From JAAYYM01 sp964483395 (GTDB lineage Bacteria > Bacillota > Clostridia > Lachnospirales > Lachnospiraceae): 7,862 bases of DNA. The stretch is from positions 1 through 7,862 of the forward strand of contig CAZABT010000121.1 in NCBI GenBank assembly GCA_964483395.1, read 5' to 3'. Shown here piece after piece: positions 6,787 to 7,862 of the stretch. Positions within the stretch are counted from its first letter, which is position 1. Every line of letters begins with the position of its first letter. The notes beneath the pieces were generated by a model that saw only the letters and a program-made list of their open reading frames with translations, did not search any database and was not told where the DNA came from. Position numbers and translations under genes: made by a program.

Positions 6787-6818
6787 CTACTCTCATCTCC
6801 TTCTCTTTTTCGTGTCAG

Positions 6819-6833
6819 TGTTTTCGCTTTCTT
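6819..6833 (-). promoter_or_regulatory. cre-like site (possible CcpA binding) in the chvE-mmsA gap
   Basis: The minus strand reads AAGAAAGCGAAAACA, which fits the catabolite-responsive consensus WTGNAARCGNWWWCA at all but the second position (A instead of T). It lies directly after the U tract of the chvE terminator, inside the transcription unit. Bound CcpA could block polymerase that reads through, lowering mmsAB expression when preferred sugars are present. The mismatch is at a well-conserved position, so this stays tentative. Confidence 0.35.
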
Positions 6834-6835
6834 TT

Positions 6836-6862
6836 AAAAAGAGCGGCGGCTTGCGCCGCCGC
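6836..6862 (-). terminator. Intra-operon intrinsic terminator with GNRA loop between chvE and mmsA
   Basis: A perfect 8-bp all-GC stem pairs 6862-6855 with 6850-6843 on the minus strand, closed by the tetraloop GCAA (a GNRA loop) and followed by TCTTTTT (6842-6836). It lies about 30 nt past the chvE stop and about 50 nt before the mmsA start. I see no convincing promoter between them, so mmsA and mmsB are probably expressed by partial read-through. This would give more binding protein than ATPase and permease, a common arrangement for sugar importers. Confidence 0.9.
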
Positions 6863-6893
6863 CCGTATAGCTTTACTTAATTGTATCTGATTC

Positions 6894-7862
6894 TTATAAT
6901 CCGATATCAGCTGCTGAATGGATACCACCGTCTACGATTACTTCTTTCAAATTGTCTGCATCTACAGGAACAGGTGTGCAAAGGTATGAAGGAACTGTAA
7001 TTACGTTGTTGTTATACTGCTCTGTATCGTTGATTTCAGGCTCTGTACCTTCCAGAACTGCCTGAACCATTGTTACACACTTGGAAGCCAGTAAGCTTGT
7101 ATCCTTGCAGATAGACATTGTCTGATGTCCTGAAAGAATGTTCTTGCAAGCCATTGTCTCAGCATCCTGACCTGTGATCAGCGGCCAGTCCTCGCCTACT
7201 ACATATCCAGCACCTTCAAGAGCTGAACGAACGCCGTATGCAAGTCCGTCATAAGCTGTGATTGCAATATCAAGCTTCTTGTCTGCATAGTTTGCTGTTA
7301 AGATATTCTCACATCTCTGCTGAGCTGTTTCCTGTGACCAGCGAAGTGTGTTGTTGCTTTCAAAATCAATCTGACCTGACTCACATACGAGAACGCCATT
7401 GTCAAAGTAAGGCTGAAGAACTTCCATAACACCATTGTACAGGAATACTGCATTGTTATCATCCGGTGAACCCATGAATAACTCTACTGTATAAGACTTG
7501 CCGTCTGCTTCTGCTGTTGCTAAGTTCATGTTCTCTTCTACGTATTTTGCAATTGCTGTACCAACACCCTTATTATCAAATGTAGCGTAGTAAGAAACTG
7601 CATCTGTATCCATCAGAAGACGGTCATAAGCGATGATCGGGATGCCTGCTGCTTTTGCCTGAGCCTCTACATTAACAAGTGCTGAAGAATCAACTGCTGC
7701 GATTACAAGGCAGCTTACGTTCTTTGCGATCAGGTTCTCAATCTGTGAAACCTGTGCCTGAACATCATCTTCTGCGTACTGAAGATCTACTGCATATCCG
7801 AGAGCCTCTAACTGCTCCTTCATATCTGCGCCATCATTGATCCATCTCTCTGATGACTGTGT
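6894..7862 (-). CDS. chvE: ChvE-type monosaccharide-binding protein, N-terminus outside the window
   Basis: The frame is open to the right edge and ends in TAA at 6894-6896, giving 322 visible residues of the extracellular binding protein of a CUT2 importer. The fold is the periplasmic-binding-protein type I family. Counting from the edge, landmarks shared with Agrobacterium ChvE are Ser-Ser-x-Arg-Trp-Ile near the start (3-8), Ala-Tyr-Asp-Arg (78-81), Ser-Pro-Asp-Asp-Asn-Asn-Ala (132-138), Leu-Arg-Trp (173-175), Tyr-Asp-Gly (204-206), Gly-Gln-Asp-Ala-Glu (231-235) and Val-Pro-Ser-Tyr-Leu (290-294). The Arg, Asp, Asn and Trp residues in these blocks are the usual sugar ligands. The internal ATG at 7823 is not the start, because homology continues past it. 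The signal peptide and lipobox should lie just beyond the edge. ChvE relatives bind several aldoses, including arabinose, galactose, glucose and xylose; the specificity here is not readable. Confidence 0.93.
   Translation of the reverse strand, partial: TQSSERWINDGADMKEQLEALGYAVDLQYAEDDVQAQVSQIENLIAKNVSCLVIAAVDSSALVNVEAQAKAAGIPIIAYDRLLMDTDAVSYYATFDNKGVGTAIAKYVEENMNLATAEADGKSYTVELFMGSPDDNNAVFLYNGVMEVLQPYFDNGVLVCESGQIDFESNNTLRWSQETAQQRCENILTANYADKKLDIAITAYDGLAYGVRSALEGAGYVVGEDWPLITGQDAETMACKNILSGHQTMSICKDTSLLASKCVTMVQAVLEGTEPEINDTEQYNNNVITVPSYLCTPVPVDADNLKEVIVDGGIHSAADIGL

Noticed and set aside
6843..6862. GC-rich hairpin considered as a dispersed palindromic repeat element
   Set aside because: It occurs once in the window and is followed by a U tract in the operon direction, so an intrinsic terminator explains it.

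Overview
The window looks like an accessory carbohydrate-utilisation locus from a Gram-positive gut or rumen Clostridia bacterium, most likely Lachnospiraceae. This rests on moderate GC content, strong AGGAGG-type ribosome binding sites, a lipoprotein signal peptide on the secreted glycosidase, short U-tract terminators, and a small eight-cysteine protein resembling the DUF6171 family, which I recall from Lachnospiraceae. Genus cannot be fixed from sequence alone.

Layout, left to right: (1) bases 1-300, plus strand, hold the 3' end of a gene whose start lies outside the window. It may be a sensor-type regulator, but this is weakly supported. (2) A bidirectional terminator follows at 315-346. 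(3) A minus-strand operon runs from a sigma-A promoter near 3933-3905 through a lipid-anchored GH43 endo-arabinanase (3777-2122), a cytoplasmic GH51 alpha-L-arabinofuranosidase (2106-598) and the DUF6171-like protein (580-335). Intergenic gaps are 15 and 17 nt, with each downstream Shine-Dalgarno touching or closely following the preceding stop codon. (4) The end of a second minus-strand operon, a CUT2 sugar ABC importer, runs chvE (cut by the right edge, stop at 6894), mmsA (6786-5236) and mmsB (5220-4051), and closes with a terminator at 3972-4018. A strong GNRA-loop terminator sits between chvE and mmsA, probably making the binding protein more abundant than the membrane parts.

Together the genes fit arabinan or arabinose scavenging. 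The arabinanase cuts alpha-1,5-arabinan outside the cell, the GH51 enzyme releases arabinose inside, and the ChvE-MmsA-MmsB importer takes up free monosaccharides. The importer for arabino-oligosaccharides that a cytoplasmic GH51 enzyme needs is not in the window.

I found no clearly new biological system. The points worth a second look are the DUF6171-like gene tightly coupled to the arabinofuranosidase, a candidate 10-codon leader ORF, a cre-like site next to the intra-operon terminator, spaced repeats at the arabinanase promoter, and an in-frame 18-bp repeat encoding the arabinanase linker. No tRNA, rRNA, CRISPR array or insertion sequence was seen.
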